A stretch of DNA of 64,000 nt from the NCBI GenBank assembly GCA_002356635.1, contig CP023454.1, forward strand, positions 1,534,501 to 1,598,500, written 5' to 3'. A program made the position numbers and the translations under genes. Below are positions 1 to 8,975 of the stretch, piece after piece; position 1 is the stretch's first letter; every line of letters starts with the position of its first letter. This DNA is from Rhodobacteraceae bacterium QY30. Its GTDB lineage: Bacteria; Pseudomonadota; Alphaproteobacteria; Rhodobacterales; Rhodobacteraceae. The notes below the pieces were generated by a model that saw only the letters and a list, made by a program, of their open reading frames with translations, did no database searches and was not told the origin of the DNA.

Positions 1-2
1 CC

Positions 3-2387
3 GCGGGCCGCGCCGGGGCCGACGTGATCCTGGCCGACGAGGACGCGCGGATGGGCGGTCGGCTTCTGGCCGAGACGATCACCGTCGGCGGGCAGGCCGG
101 GGCGGTCTGGGCGGCAGAGGTGGTCGCGGAGCTGGCGAGCCTGCCTAATGTCCGCCTGATGCCGCGCACCACCGTGACGGGTGCCTATGACGGCGGCACC
201 TATGGCGCGCTGGAACGCGTGGGACTGCACCGCCCCCCGGCACCGGATCTGCCGCAGGAATGTTTCTGGCGCATCGTCGCGCGCCGCGCGATCCTGGCCA
301 GCGGCGCGCTGGAACGCCAGATCGCCTTCCCGATGAACGACCGGCCCGGGATCATGGCGGCGGGCGCCGTCCGGGCCTACCTGAACCGCTGGGGCGTCAC
401 GCCGGGGCGGAACGTCGCGGTCTTTGCCAACAACGACGATGCCTACCGCACCGCGCGCGATCTGGCGGCGGCGGGGGTGCGGATCGCCGCCCTGATCGAC
501 GTGCGCGAGAACGTCTCGGTCCTTGAGGACTTCCGCGTGCTGCGAGGCGCGCGCGTGGTCGACACGGCCGGCCGGATGGGGCTTCGCCGGATCTCGGTCC
601 AGACCGCCTCGGGGGTCGAGGTGATCGAGGCCGATTGCCTGGCGGTGTCGGGGGGCTGGAACCCGGCGGTGCATCTGACCTGTCACCTGAACGGGCGGCC
701 TGAATGGCGGTCCGAGATCGCGGCCTTTGTCCCCCGGCCGGGTGCGGTGCCGGGACTTGATGCCTGTGGCGCCGCGGCCGGGGTCTTTTCCACCCACGGC
801 GCGCTGGCGGGCGGGCAGGCGGCGGCGCTGGGCGCACTGGCCGATCTGGGTGTGCCGACCCCGGCGGCCGCACTGCCAGAGGCGGAGGACGCGCCGTATC
901 CGATCACACCCTTCTGGGACGTGGGCGCGGAAAAGGGCCGGGCCTGGCTGGATCTGGCCAATGACGTGACGACAAAGGACGTGCGGCTGGCAGCGCAGGA
1001 GAACTACGCCAGCGTCGAGCACATGAAGCGTTATACCACCCAGGGAATGGCCCCCGACCAGGGCAAGACCTCGAACGTGGCGGCGCTCGCCGTGCTGGCC
1101 GATGCCACCGGGCGCGCGATCCCCGAGACGGGAACCACGACGTTCCGGCCACCCTATGCCCCGGTTTCGATCGCCGCGATGGGGGCGGGTGGCGCAGGCC
1201 ACGGCTTTGCCCCCCGGCGCTACACCACGTCGCATCTTGCGGCGGTGGAACGGGGCGCGCCGATGGTCGAGGCCGGGCTCTGGTTCCGGCCCAGCCATTT
1301 CCCGCGCCCCGGCGAAAGCGGCTGGCAGCAAACCTGCGACCGCGAGGTCCGGATGGTCCGGTCGCGGGTCGGCATCTGCGATGTCTCGACGCTGGGCAAG
1401 ATCGACCTTCAGGGGGCCGATGCGGCCCGGTTCCTGGATTTCGTCTACACCAACACCGTCTCGACCTTGCCCGTGGGGCGGGTGCGCTATGGCCTGATGT
1501 TGCGCGAAGATGGGATGGTCATGGATGACGGCACCGTGGCCCGGCTGGCCGAGACGCATTTCCTGATGACCACCACCACCGCCGCCGCGGGCCAGGTGAT
1601 GCGGCATCTGGAATTCGTCCAGCAGGCCCATTGCGCCGATTGGGACGTGCGCATGATCTCGGTCACCGAACAATGGGCCCAGTTCGCGGTGGCGGGGCCC
1701 TTGGCGCGGAACCTTCTTGATACCTTGACGGACGATCCGGTGGACGATGCGGCGCTGCCCCCGCTGGGCCTGCGTGAGGTGTCGCTGATGGGCGTCCGCG
1801 CGCGCCTGTTCCGCATCTCGTTCTCGGGGGAACTGGGGTTTGAGGTGGCCGTGCCGGCACGCCACGGCGCGGCGCTCTACCGCGACCTCGTGGCGCGGGC
1901 GGAATCGCTGGGCGGCGGCGCCTATGGCCTTGAGGCGTTGAATATCCTGCGCATCGAGAAGGGCTTCCTGACCCATGCCGAAATCCACGGCCGGGTGACG
2001 GCCTTCGATCTGGGGCTGGAACGCATGATGGCGAAGGGCAAGGATTTCATCGGCAAGGGCGCCAGCCAGCGGCCCGGCCTGTCGGGGCCCCACCGCGACC
2101 AGCTTGTCGGCTTGCGCCCGCTCCGCGGTGAACAGGCGGTGACGGCGGGGGCGCATCTGTTCCCGCAAGGCGCGCCGGCGACGGTCGAGAACGACCAGGG
2201 TTATGTCACCTCGGCCTGCCATTCGCCGCTGCTGCAAAGCCACATCGGTCTGGCCTTCCTCCGGAACGGCCGCGCGCGGATGGGAGAGGTGGTTCGCATG
2301 GTGGACCGGATGCGCGGCATCGAAACCGCCTGCGAGGTGGTCGATCCGGTGTTCTTCGATCCGGAAGGGGGGCGCGCCCGTGGTTAG
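3..2387 (+). CDS. soxA: Sarcosine oxidase subunit alpha (5' end outside window)
   Basis: Large subunit of heterotetrameric sarcosine oxidase, which demethylates sarcosine to glycine and passes the one-carbon unit to tetrahydrofolate, producing H2O2. Frame is open from base 3, so the gene starts upstream; about 795 codons remain of the roughly 1000 usual for the family. The visible N-terminal part belongs to the FAD/NAD-binding region (LADEDARMGGRLLAE) and includes a second dinucleotide-fold segment (GRNVAVFANNDDAYRTA). From about residue 400 the sequence is a T-protein (aminomethyltransferase-like, folate-binding) domain, with a stretch such as ELGFEVAVPARHG. The stop overlaps the soxG start, which matches the usual soxBDAG order. 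The missing N-terminus is a window effect, not a truncation. Confidence 0.93.
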   Translation, partial: AGRAGADVILADEDARMGGRLLAETITVGGQAGAVWAAEVVAELASLPNVRLMPRTTVTGAYDGGTYGALERVGLHRPPAPDLPQECFWRIVARRAILASGALERQIAFPMNDRPGIMAAGAVRAYLNRWGVTPGRNVAVFANNDDAYRTARDLAAAGVRIAALIDVRENVSVLEDFRVLRGARVVDTAGRMGLRRISVQTASGVEVIEADCLAVSGGWNPAVHLTCHLNGRPEWRSEIAAFVPRPGAVPGLDACGAAAGVFSTHGALAGGQAAALGALADLGVPTPAAALPEAEDAPYPITPFWDVGAEKGRAWLDLANDVTTKDVRLAAQENYASVEHMKRYTTQGMAPDQGKTSNVAALAVLADATGRAIPETGTTTFRPPYAPVSIAAMGAGGAGHGFAPRRYTTSHLAAVERGAPMVEAGLWFRPSHFPRPGESGWQQTCDREVRMVRSRVGICDVSTLGKIDLQGADAARFLDFVYTNTVSTLPVGRVRYGLMLREDGMVMDDGTVARLAETHFLMTTTTAAAGQVMRHLEFVQQAHCADWDVRMISVTEQWAQFAVAGPLARNLLDTLTDDPVDDAALPPLGLREVSLMGVRARLFRISFSGELGFEVAVPARHGAALYRDLVARAESLGGGAYGLEALNILRIEKGFLTHAEIHGRVTAFDLGLERMMAKGKDFIGKGASQRPGLSGPHRDQLVGLRPLRGEQAVTAGAHLFPQGAPATVENDQGYVTSACHSPLLQSHIGLAFLRNGRARMGEVVRMVDRMRGIETACEVVDPVFFDPEGGRARG

Positions 2388-2916
2388 TCTGATCGCCACC
2401 GACGTCTTCCACGGTCTGTTGCCCGTCCTGCAAGGCCCGCTTCAGCTGGCGGCGGCAACCCCGGCGCGCATCACCTCGGTCATGCCGTTCCGCGGGCGGG
2501 CTGGGGCGGTGCAGACGGCACTGGGCCGGATGGGGCTGGGCCTGCCGGAGCCGGGGCAAAGCCGCGAAGGCAAGGCGGCCGCCATCCTTTGGAGCGGTCG
2601 TGGACAGGCCTTCCTTCTGGACGCCGATCCCGAACCGCTGGCAGGCATTGCCGCCCTGACCGACCAGAGCGATGCCTGGGCGGTGATGCGGCTGACGGGT
2701 CCGGGCTGGGATCAGGTGCTGTCGCGGCTGGTCGCCCTCGACCTGCGTCCCTCGGGCTTTCCCGAAGGGGCGGTCGCCCGAAGCGGCCTGAACCACATGA
2801 ACGCACTTTTTCGCCGCCTGGCCGATGGGGTCGAGATCTGGGTCTTCCGTTCCATGGCGGCAACTGCGGTCGAAGAACTGGCCGGCGCGATGGCCCGCGT
2901 GGCCGCGCGGGGCTGA
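2380..2916 (+). CDS. soxG: Sarcosine oxidase subunit gamma
   Basis: Small gamma subunit of heterotetrameric sarcosine oxidase, 178 residues, of the family that resembles a truncated T-protein fold. Translation is taken from GTG at 2380, which overlaps the soxA stop by 8 nt and has a GGAAGGGG ribosome site about 9 nt upstream; the open frame extends further up inside soxA, but that part reads as shadow. Typical features are the ILWSGRGQAFLL strand and the LSRLVALDLRPSGFPEG segment followed by NHMNALFRR. Position directly after soxA supports the call. Confidence 0.88.
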   Translation: MVSLIATDVFHGLLPVLQGPLQLAAATPARITSVMPFRGRAGAVQTALGRMGLGLPEPGQSREGKAAAILWSGRGQAFLLDADPEPLAGIAALTDQSDAWAVMRLTGPGWDQVLSRLVALDLRPSGFPEGAVARSGLNHMNALFRRLADGVEIWVFRSMAATAVEELAGAMARVAARG

Positions 2917-3003
2917 TCGTCCTTTTTTCTGCAGCCCGCGCCCCAGTTTTCCGCGGACGGGGTGGCCCAGTGCCTTTGACCCGGCCGTGAAACCCGCTAA
3001 TCC

Positions 3004-5835
3004 ATGCCCATGACCCAGACCTTCGCCGCCCGCCTGAACCGCTGCCCCATCCCCTACGAGGGTGGCCCCGCCGCCGAGGCGCGGGCGCTGTTTCCCGACC
3101 TGCCCCCCGAACTCGGTGACCTGGTCGCGGGCGCTGCCGGGTGCAGCCCCTACCTTTTCGAACTGCTGCGGACCCAGCGCGACTGGATCGCCGAGGCGCT
3201 CACGGGCGATCCCGCCGTGGCGCGCGACGCCGAACTGGCGGATCTGTCGGGCCTGACGGTCGAGCAACTGGGGCCACGGCTGCGGCTGGCCAAGGCGCGG
3301 CTGGCCCTTCTGTCGGGGCTTGCGGACCTGGGCGGCGTCTGGCCGCTGGAACTGGTGACGGGCACGCTGACCGCGCTGGCAGATACGGCCGTGCATCAGG
3401 CGATGGTGGCGCTGGTCGGGGACGAGATCCGCCGCGGCAAGATCCCCGGCGCCACGGCCGGGGATGCGGCCACGGCTGCGGGCATGGTCAGCCTGGCGAT
3501 GGGCAAGATGGGCGCCGGAGAGCTGAACTACTCTTCGGACATCGACCTGATCTGCCTGTTCGATGACGAACGGTTCGATCCCTCGGACGTGCAGGAGGCG
3601 CGGGCGGGATTCATCCGCGTGGCGCGCAAGATGGCGGCGCTGCTGTCAGACCGGACGGACGCCGGCTATGTCTTCCGCACCGACCTGCGCCTGCGCCCCG
3701 ATGCCAGCGTGACGCCGGTCTGCATCTCGATGTCGGCGGCCGAGCAGTATTACGAGGCACAGGGCCGCACCTGGGAACGCGCCGCCTACATCAAGGCCCG
3801 GCCCTGCGGCGGCGACCTGGCGGCGGGCGAGCGGTTCCTGAAGACCCTCACGCCCTTCGTCTGGCGCAAGCACCTGGACTTCGCCGCGATCCAGGACGCC
3901 CACGACATGCGGCTGCGCATCCGCGACCACAAGGGTCTGGCCGGGCCGCTGGCGGTCGAGGGCCACAACATGAAGCTGGGCCGCGGCGGCATCCGCGAGA
4001 TCGAGTTCTTCACCCAGACGCGCCAGTTGATCGCGGGGGGGCGCGATCCCGACCTGCGGCTGCGCGGCACCGTTCCGGGCCTGCGCGCGCTGTCGGTCAA
4101 GGGCTGGGTGCCGGACGCCGACGCCGAGGAACTGATCGGCCACTACCGCGCCCACCGGCTGGTCGAGCACCGCATCCAGATGGTGAACGATGCGCAAACC
4201 CATGACATGCCGGTGACGGCGGCGGGCGTGGACCGGATCGCGCGAATGATGGGCCTGGGCGATACCGGGGACATGCGCCGCGCGCTGCTGGAGCGGCTGG
4301 CCCGCGTCCACGAGATCACCGAAGGTTTCTTCGCCCCCGACAAGGCCGGCCCGCGCCCCGAAATGGATGCCGAAACAGCCGCCATCGTGGACGGCTGGCG
4401 CAGCTACCCCTCGCTTCGCTCCGATCGGGCGATGACGATCTTCCGTCGGCTCGAGCCCGAGATCCTGTCCCGGCTGGCCCGCGCCGCCCATCCCGGCGAA
4501 GCGTTGCGGCAGTTCGATGGCTTTCTGCAACGCCTGCCTGCGGGTGTGCAGCTGTTTTCGCTGTTCGAGGCCAATCCGCAGTTGATCGACCTGATCGTCG
4601 ACATCTGCTCGACCGCGCCGGGCCTGGCCGCCTACCTGTCCCGCAACGCAGGCGTTCTGGACGCGGTCATCGGCGGCAGCTTCTTCGCGGCCTGGCCCGG
4701 CGGTGCCGCCTTGACCCGGATACTTTCCGAACACCTTGCGCTGGCCGGCGACTATGAACGCGCGCTGGACGCCGCCCGCCGCTGGGCAAAGGAATGGCAC
4801 TTCCGGGTCGGGGTCCACCACCTGCGCGGTCTGTCGGACGCGGCGCAAGCGGCGCGGGAATATGCCGATCTGGCCGGTGCGGTCGTTGCGGCGATCTGGC
4901 CGCTCACGCAGGCGGACTTCGCGCGCAAGCACGGCGCGGCGCCCGGGCGCGGCGCGGTGGTGCTGGGCATGGGATCGCTGGGGGCCGAACGGTTGAACGC
5001 CGCCTCCGATCTTGACCTGCTGGTCATCTACGATGCCGATGGCAACGACATCTCGGACGGACCCCGGCCCCTGAACGCCCGCACCTATTATGCCCGGCTG
5101 ACCCAGGCGCTGGTGACGGCCCTCTCCGCGCCCATGGCCGAGGGGCGGCTTTATGAAGTGGACATGCGGCTTCGTCCATCGGGCCGCCAGGGACCGGTGG
5201 CGACCTCGCTGAATGCCTGGCGGGATTACCAGATGACCGAGGCCTGGACCTGGGAACATCTGGCGCTGACGCGGGCACGGGTGATCGTGGGGCCTGCCGA
5301 CCTGGGCGGGGATGTCGAAGCCACGCGGCGCGACGTGCTGTCCGCCAAGGCCGGCGGTGCCACGGTGCGCGCCGATACGGCCGCGATGCGGATGCGGATC
5401 TTCGCCGCCAAGGCGCCCGATGGCAAATGGGAAGCCAAGATCGGCCCCGGCCGGTTGCAGGACATTGAGCTTCTGGCCCAATGCGCCGCGCTTCTGGCCG
5501 CCGACCCGGCGCGAAGGGTCGAGGCGCAATTGCGCGCCGGAGTCCGCGCGGGCCTCCTTTCGCGCGAGGACGAGGCCCGCCTTCAGGCTGCCTACCGTTT
5601 CTTCTGGCGCCTGCAGGCGGGGGGCCGTCTCCTCAGCGACCGGCCGCTCGACATGCAGGCCATCGGCGAAGGCGGCCGCGCATTCCTGCTGCGAGAAACC
5701 GGAGAAACCGATCTGGAGGCGCTGGCCGCATCTCTGGACCGGCATGTCGCCACAACGGCGGAAACCGTCGCTCGTGTCTTGGGCAGCACGGGCGGAGTCA
5801 TGACAGGATCGGAGCCATCATGGGGAGACGCGTAA
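3004..5835 (+). CDS. glnE: Bifunctional glutamine synthetase adenylyltransferase/deadenylase
   Basis: Adenylylates and deadenylylates glutamine synthetase in response to PII and glutamine, setting nitrogen assimilation. 943 residues, the family's usual length. Two nucleotidyltransferase cores are visible: NYSSDIDLICLFD near residue 176 (deadenylylase half) and NAASDLDLLVIYD near residue 665 (adenylylase half), each with the D-x-D metal-binding pair. Each is followed by the DLRLRPDAS or DMRLRPSGRQG strand. ATG at 3004 (MPMTQTF) gives a normal N-terminus; a second ATG two codons on is equally possible. Its stop overlaps the next small gene by one base. A long open frame on the opposite strand is a codon-bias shadow. 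Confidence 0.95.
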   Translation: MPMTQTFAARLNRCPIPYEGGPAAEARALFPDLPPELGDLVAGAAGCSPYLFELLRTQRDWIAEALTGDPAVARDAELADLSGLTVEQLGPRLRLAKARLALLSGLADLGGVWPLELVTGTLTALADTAVHQAMVALVGDEIRRGKIPGATAGDAATAAGMVSLAMGKMGAGELNYSSDIDLICLFDDERFDPSDVQEARAGFIRVARKMAALLSDRTDAGYVFRTDLRLRPDASVTPVCISMSAAEQYYEAQGRTWERAAYIKARPCGGDLAAGERFLKTLTPFVWRKHLDFAAIQDAHDMRLRIRDHKGLAGPLAVEGHNMKLGRGGIREIEFFTQTRQLIAGGRDPDLRLRGTVPGLRALSVKGWVPDADAEELIGHYRAHRLVEHRIQMVNDAQTHDMPVTAAGVDRIARMMGLGDTGDMRRALLERLARVHEITEGFFAPDKAGPRPEMDAETAAIVDGWRSYPSLRSDRAMTIFRRLEPEILSRLARAAHPGEALRQFDGFLQRLPAGVQLFSLFEANPQLIDLIVDICSTAPGLAAYLSRNAGVLDAVIGGSFFAAWPGGAALTRILSEHLALAGDYERALDAARRWAKEWHFRVGVHHLRGLSDAAQAAREYADLAGAVVAAIWPLTQADFARKHGAAPGRGAVVLGMGSLGAERLNAASDLDLLVIYDADGNDISDGPRPLNARTYYARLTQALVTALSAPMAEGRLYEVDMRLRPSGRQGPVATSLNAWRDYQMTEAWTWEHLALTRARVIVGPADLGGDVEATRRDVLSAKAGGATVRADTAAMRMRIFAAKAPDGKWEAKIGPGRLQDIELLAQCAALLAADPARRVEAQLRAGVRAGLLSREDEARLQAAYRFFWRLQAGGRLLSDRPLDMQAIGEGGRAFLLRETGETDLEALAASLDRHVATTAETVARVLGSTGGVMTGSEPSWGDA

Positions 5836-6107
5836 TGGACCTGAGCGAGGCCGACCCGAAAGGGCTGATCCGGGAAAGCTACCGGATCGAGGGGATTACC
5901 GCCCCGGAATGCCGCTCGATCTTTCTGGACTGGGCCCTCAGCCTCAAGTCGACCACGGATCCGCGCGAGGCGATGCGGGCGGCGCTGGCCCATTACGGCG
6001 AAGCGCAAGACCACCCGATGACGCGGGTCCTGACCGAAGGCCTGCTTGCACCTGCCGCCACGCCCGGCCGCCGCGGCCGAGCCTCGCGGATGGCGCAGCC
6101 CGGCTGA
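5835..6107 (+). CDS. Small conserved hypothetical protein downstream of glnE
   Basis: 90-residue protein of unknown function (MDLSEADPKGLIRES...). The ATG at 5835 shares its A with the glnE stop (TAATG), and a GGGGAG ribosome site lies 7-8 nt upstream, so translational coupling to glnE is likely. The body is a compact helical segment (ITAPECRSIFLDWALSLK, then MRAALAHYGEAQDHPMTRVL) with an Arg/Pro-rich tail. No signal peptide or membrane segment. I recognise it only as the kind of short protein seen in Rhodobacteraceae. It ends 6 nt before the convergent eda stop. Confidence 0.7.
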   Translation: MDLSEADPKGLIRESYRIEGITAPECRSIFLDWALSLKSTTDPREAMRAALAHYGEAQDHPMTRVLTEGLLAPAATPGRRGRASRMAQPG

Positions 6108-6113
6108 CTGCCG

Positions 6114-6755
6114 TCAGCGTCCCAAGGCGCTGGCACCCGCCGCCAGCGCCGTGATGCCTTGCCAGTCTCCCGCCTCCATCCGACCCCGCGGTGCGACCCA
6201 GCTTCCGCCCACGCACAGCACGTTCGGCAGGGCCAGGTAATCGGGGGCATTGGCCAGGCTGATGCCGCCGGTCGGACAAAAGCGCACCTGCGGAAGCGGC
6301 CCTCCCAAGGCCTTGACCGCGGCCGCCCCGCCCGAGGTCTCGGCCGGAAAGAACTTCTGGACGCTGTAGCCCCGCTCCAGCAGTGCCATCACCTCGGTCG
6401 CGGTCGCAGCACCGGGAAGAAGCGGCAACCCCTCATCCTCGCAGGCGGCGAGCAACCGCTCGGTCGTGCCCGGCGACACTCCGAACGTGGCACCCGCCGC
6501 CTTGGCCGCCCGCACGTCGGCCGGCGTGAGCAAGGTTCCGGCGCCCACCACGCTTCCCTCGACCTCGGCCATCGCCCGGATCACGTCCAGCGCCACCGCC
6601 GTGCGCAGGGTCACTTCCAGCGCGGGAAGCCCGCCCGCCACCAAGGCCCGCGCCAGTGGCACACCGTGGGACCGGTCGTCGATCACGAGGACGGGCACGA
6701 CCGGGGCCAGGCGGCAGATCTGCTCGGCGGCGCGGGATTGTTCGGAGGGGGTCAT
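6114..6755 (-). CDS. eda: KDPG/KHG aldolase
   Basis: 2-dehydro-3-deoxy-phosphogluconate aldolase, the last step of the Entner-Doudoroff pathway, giving pyruvate and glyceraldehyde 3-phosphate. 213 residues, normal length. The class I aldolase TIM-barrel landmarks are visible: the E of ALEVTLRT, VGAGTLLTPADVRAAKAAGA, and the Schiff-base lysine segment VQKFFPAE followed by RFCPTGGI. Start ATG at 6755 has an AAGGAG site. It lies downstream of edd on the same strand, separated by a 221-nt region holding an inverted pair of 34-nt repeats, so the two genes probably form one transcript with a structured intercistronic region. Confidence 0.95.
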   Translation of the reverse strand: MTPSEQSRAAEQICRLAPVVPVLVIDDRSHGVPLARALVAGGLPALEVTLRTAVALDVIRAMAEVEGSVVGAGTLLTPADVRAAKAAGATFGVSPGTTERLLAACEDEGLPLLPGAATATEVMALLERGYSVQKFFPAETSGGAAAVKALGGPLPQVRFCPTGGISLANAPDYLALPNVLCVGGSWVAPRGRMEAGDWQGITALAAGASALGR

Positions 6756-6781
6756 GGGATGCTCCTTCTGAAATGTCGGGT

Positions 6782-6815
6782 GCCTCCGGCGGGGATATTT
6801 TGACCAAGATGAAAG
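6782..6815 (-). repeat. 34-nt dispersed repeat, copy 1 (left arm of edd-eda inverted pair)
   Basis: On the minus strand this reads CTTTCATCTTGG...AAATATCCCCGCCGGAGGC, the consensus shared with copies at 6933, 22421, 27081 and 29082. It is complementary to copy 2 (6933-6966) at 33 of 34 positions, with a 117-nt loop, and lies 27 nt upstream of the eda start. Confidence 0.85.
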
Positions 6816-6932
6816 GGCAGGCGCACGTTCGGGGCAATGGCCCCGGTCGCTGCGGCAGAGGGGCCGCGGACCGGGGCATCATCCGGTGACAGGCGCGTCT
6901 TCGCCTGCCTGCCTGAGCCTTGCAGATCCTTT

Positions 6933-6966
6933 CTTTCATCTTGGTTAAAATATCCCCGCCGGAGGC
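6933..6966 (+). repeat. 34-nt dispersed repeat, copy 2 (right arm of edd-eda inverted pair)
   Basis: Same consensus as copy 1 but on the plus strand. It starts 10 nt beyond the edd stop in the direction of edd transcription. With copy 1 it can make a long stem in the edd-eda mRNA with a single mismatch. Confidence 0.85.
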
Positions 6967-6976
6967 GAAAAGTTCT

Positions 6977-8782
6977 TCAGACAACAACCGCCGCCCCGGT
7001 GACGGCCGGACCGACCGAACGGCGGAAAGCTTCGAACAGTTCTCGCCCGTGACCGTGACGGTTGCGCGACAGGTCCGGCAAGACCGGCGCGCGGGCATCG
7101 AAGTCCGGCTCCAGCACGTCAAGCCGACCCGCCTCGGCGTCGACCCTGACCCGGTCACCGTCGCGAAGCCGCGCCAGAGGTCCGCCGTCCGCCGCTTCCG
7201 GGCACACGTGGATGGCTGCAGGAACCTTCCCGCTGGCACCCGACATCCGCCCGTCGGTGACCAGCGCCACTTTCAGGCCCCGGTCCTGCAGCACCGACAG
7301 CGTCGGGGTCAGGGAATGGAGTTCCGGCATCCCGTTCGCGCGCGGGCCCTGGAAGCGGACCACGATCACGGTGTCGGTCTTGAATTCCCCGCGCGCGAAG
7401 GCCGCCTTCACGCCCCCCTGGTCGTCGAAGACCCGCGCCGGAGCTTCGACGATCCGGTGATGGGGGATGACGGCCGACACCTTCATCACGCCCCGTCCAA
7501 GGCTGCCCTGCAATTGCCGCAGGCCACCCGTCGGTTGGAAGGGCGCCGACGCCGGGCGCAGGATCCGGTCATTGAGCGTCATGGAGGGCCCGGATGTCCA
7601 GACCAGCTGGCCGTCTTGAAGCTTCGGCTCCTCGGTGTAGCGCGCGAGGCCCCCGCCCGCGACGGTGCGGGTATCGTCGTGAAGAAGGCCTGACGCCAGC
7701 AATTCGCCGATCATGTAGGCCAGGCCACCCGCGGCGTGGAAGTGGTTCACGTCTGCCAGCCCGTTCGGATAGACCTTGGCCATCAGTGGCACCACGCTTG
7801 AGATCGCGTCGAAATCCGCGAGGTCGAGGATGATGCCGGCGGCACGCGCCATCGCGGGCAGGTGCAGGACCAGGTTCGTGGATCCGCCCGTGGCCATCAG
7901 GCCGACCAGCCCGTTGACGAAGGCGCGTTCGTCCAGGACCTGGGCCACGGGGCAGTAATCGTTCCCCTGGGCCGTGATTGCCGCGGCGCGCGCGACCGCG
8001 GCGCGGGTCAGGGCGGCGCGCAGATCGGTTCCGGGGTTGACGAAGCTTGCGCCCGGAAGGTGAAGGCCCATGAACTCCATCAGCATCTGGTTGGTGTTCG
8101 CCGTACCGTAGAAGGTGCAGGTTCCGGGCCCATGGTAACTGGCCATCTCGGCGGCCATCAGCACCTCGCGCCCCACTTCGCCGGTGGCGAATTTCTGGCG
8201 GACCTTCGCCTTTTCGTCGTTGGGCAGGCCCGAGGTCATCGGGCCCGCGGGCACGAACACCGCCGGAACATGTCCGAAGGTCGCCGCTGCCATGACAAGG
8301 CCCGGCACGATCTTGTCGCAGACGCCCAGAAAAAGAGCGGCATCGAAGGTGCCGTGCGACAGGGCCACCCCGGCGGACAGCGCGATGACATCGCGCGAGA
8401 AAAGCGACAGCTCCATCCCCGGCTGTCCTTGCGTCACCCCGTCGCACATCGCGGGCACGCCACCGGCGACCTGCGCCGTGGCTCCGGCGGCGCGGGCCGC
8501 TTCGCGCAGCAGGCGAGGGTAGTCTTCGTAGGGTTGGTGGGCCGACAGCACATCGTTGTAGGCCGTCACGATCCCGATGTTGGGGATGCGTCCTTCCGCA
8601 AGGTCAGCCTTGTCCACCTCCATGGCGGCATAGGCATGGGCCTGGTTGCCGCAGGCCAGGTGAACGCGGGCCGGTGCCTCCTGTGCCGCCGCAGCCATCC
8701 GCGCCAGGTAGGGGCCACGGGTATCGCGCGATCGGGCGCGGATCCGTTCGGTGACATCGGCGATCACGGGGTGAAGCGGCAT
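6977..8782 (-). CDS. edd: Phosphogluconate dehydratase
   Basis: First dedicated enzyme of the Entner-Doudoroff pathway: 6-phosphogluconate to KDPG. 601 residues, full length, of the IlvD/Edd iron-sulfur dehydratase family. Landmarks: [31 protein letters not shown] and [20 protein letters not shown] supply the cluster cysteines, and [18 protein letters not shown] is the C-terminal family signature. The N-terminus ([16 protein letters not shown]) is typical of Edd rather than IlvD. ATG at 8782 has an AGAGGGA site. Two palindromes upstream (8820-8834, 8857-8876) suggest repressor control, and eda follows on the same strand. Confidence 0.95.
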   Translation of the reverse strand: MPLHPVIADVTERIRARSRDTRGPYLARMAAAAQEAPARVHLACGNQAHAYAAMEVDKADLAEGRIPNIGIVTAYNDVLSAHQPYEDYPRLLREAARAAGATAQVAGGVPAMCDGVTQGQPGMELSLFSRDVIALSAGVALSHGTFDAALFLGVCDKIVPGLVMAAATFGHVPAVFVPAGPMTSGLPNDEKAKVRQKFATGEVGREVLMAAEMASYHGPGTCTFYGTANTNQMLMEFMGLHLPGASFVNPGTDLRAALTRAAVARAAAITAQGNDYCPVAQVLDERAFVNGLVGLMATGGSTNLVLHLPAMARAAGIILDLADFDAISSVVPLMAKVYPNGLADVNHFHAAGGLAYMIGELLASGLLHDDTRTVAGGGLARYTEEPKLQDGQLVWTSGPSMTLNDRILRPASAPFQPTGGLRQLQGSLGRGVMKVSAVIPHHRIVEAPARVFDDQGGVKAAFARGEFKTDTVIVVRFQGPRANGMPELHSLTPTLSVLQDRGLKVALVTDGRMSGASGKVPAAIHVCPEAADGGPLARLRDGDRVRVDAEAGRLDVLEPDFDARAPVLPDLSRNRHGHGRELFEAFRRSVGPAVTGAAVVV

Positions 8783-8819
8783 GGTCGGTCCCTCTGGCAG
8801 AGGTCAGGGAAATGGGAAA

Positions 8820-8834
8820 GTTCACCCAGTGAAC
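8820..8834. promoter_or_regulatory. Palindrome in edd leader
   Basis: GTTCAC-CCA-GTGAAC, perfect 6-nt arms, centred about 45 nt upstream of the edd start and between the start and the LacI-like operator. It could be a second regulator site or a small leader hairpin; I cannot tell which. Confidence 0.35.
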
Positions 8835-8856
8835 CATTCCCGGCTCTGATGCGCTA

Positions 8857-8876
8857 CAACGTTAGCGCTAACGATG
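8857..8876. promoter_or_regulatory. LacI-family operator upstream of edd
   Basis: The core GTTAGCGCTAAC (8861-8872) is a perfect 12-nt palindrome with the central CG typical of LacI-family operators, and the symmetry extends to 9 of 10 positions per half. It sits 75-95 nt upstream of the edd ATG. In Rhodobacter the LacI-family regulator CceR controls Entner-Doudoroff genes, so a CceR-like repressor is the likely ligand (inference). No regulator gene is in the window. Confidence 0.65.
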
Positions 8877-8975
8877 CAAGGGGCGCCCGTCGTCCTGCCG
8901 GGGGTGTGCAGTGTTTGGGCTTTTCGGACGGGGCGGTTCGGACTATGGCGGAAGAAACCTTGCCACGGATCCCAG

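Noticed and set aside
3646-5745. 699-codon open frame on the minus strand inside glnE
   Set aside because: It is antisense to a full, motif-complete GlnE, and its protein is a His/Gln/Arg-rich mixture with no domain. This is expected from GC-rich third-position bias.
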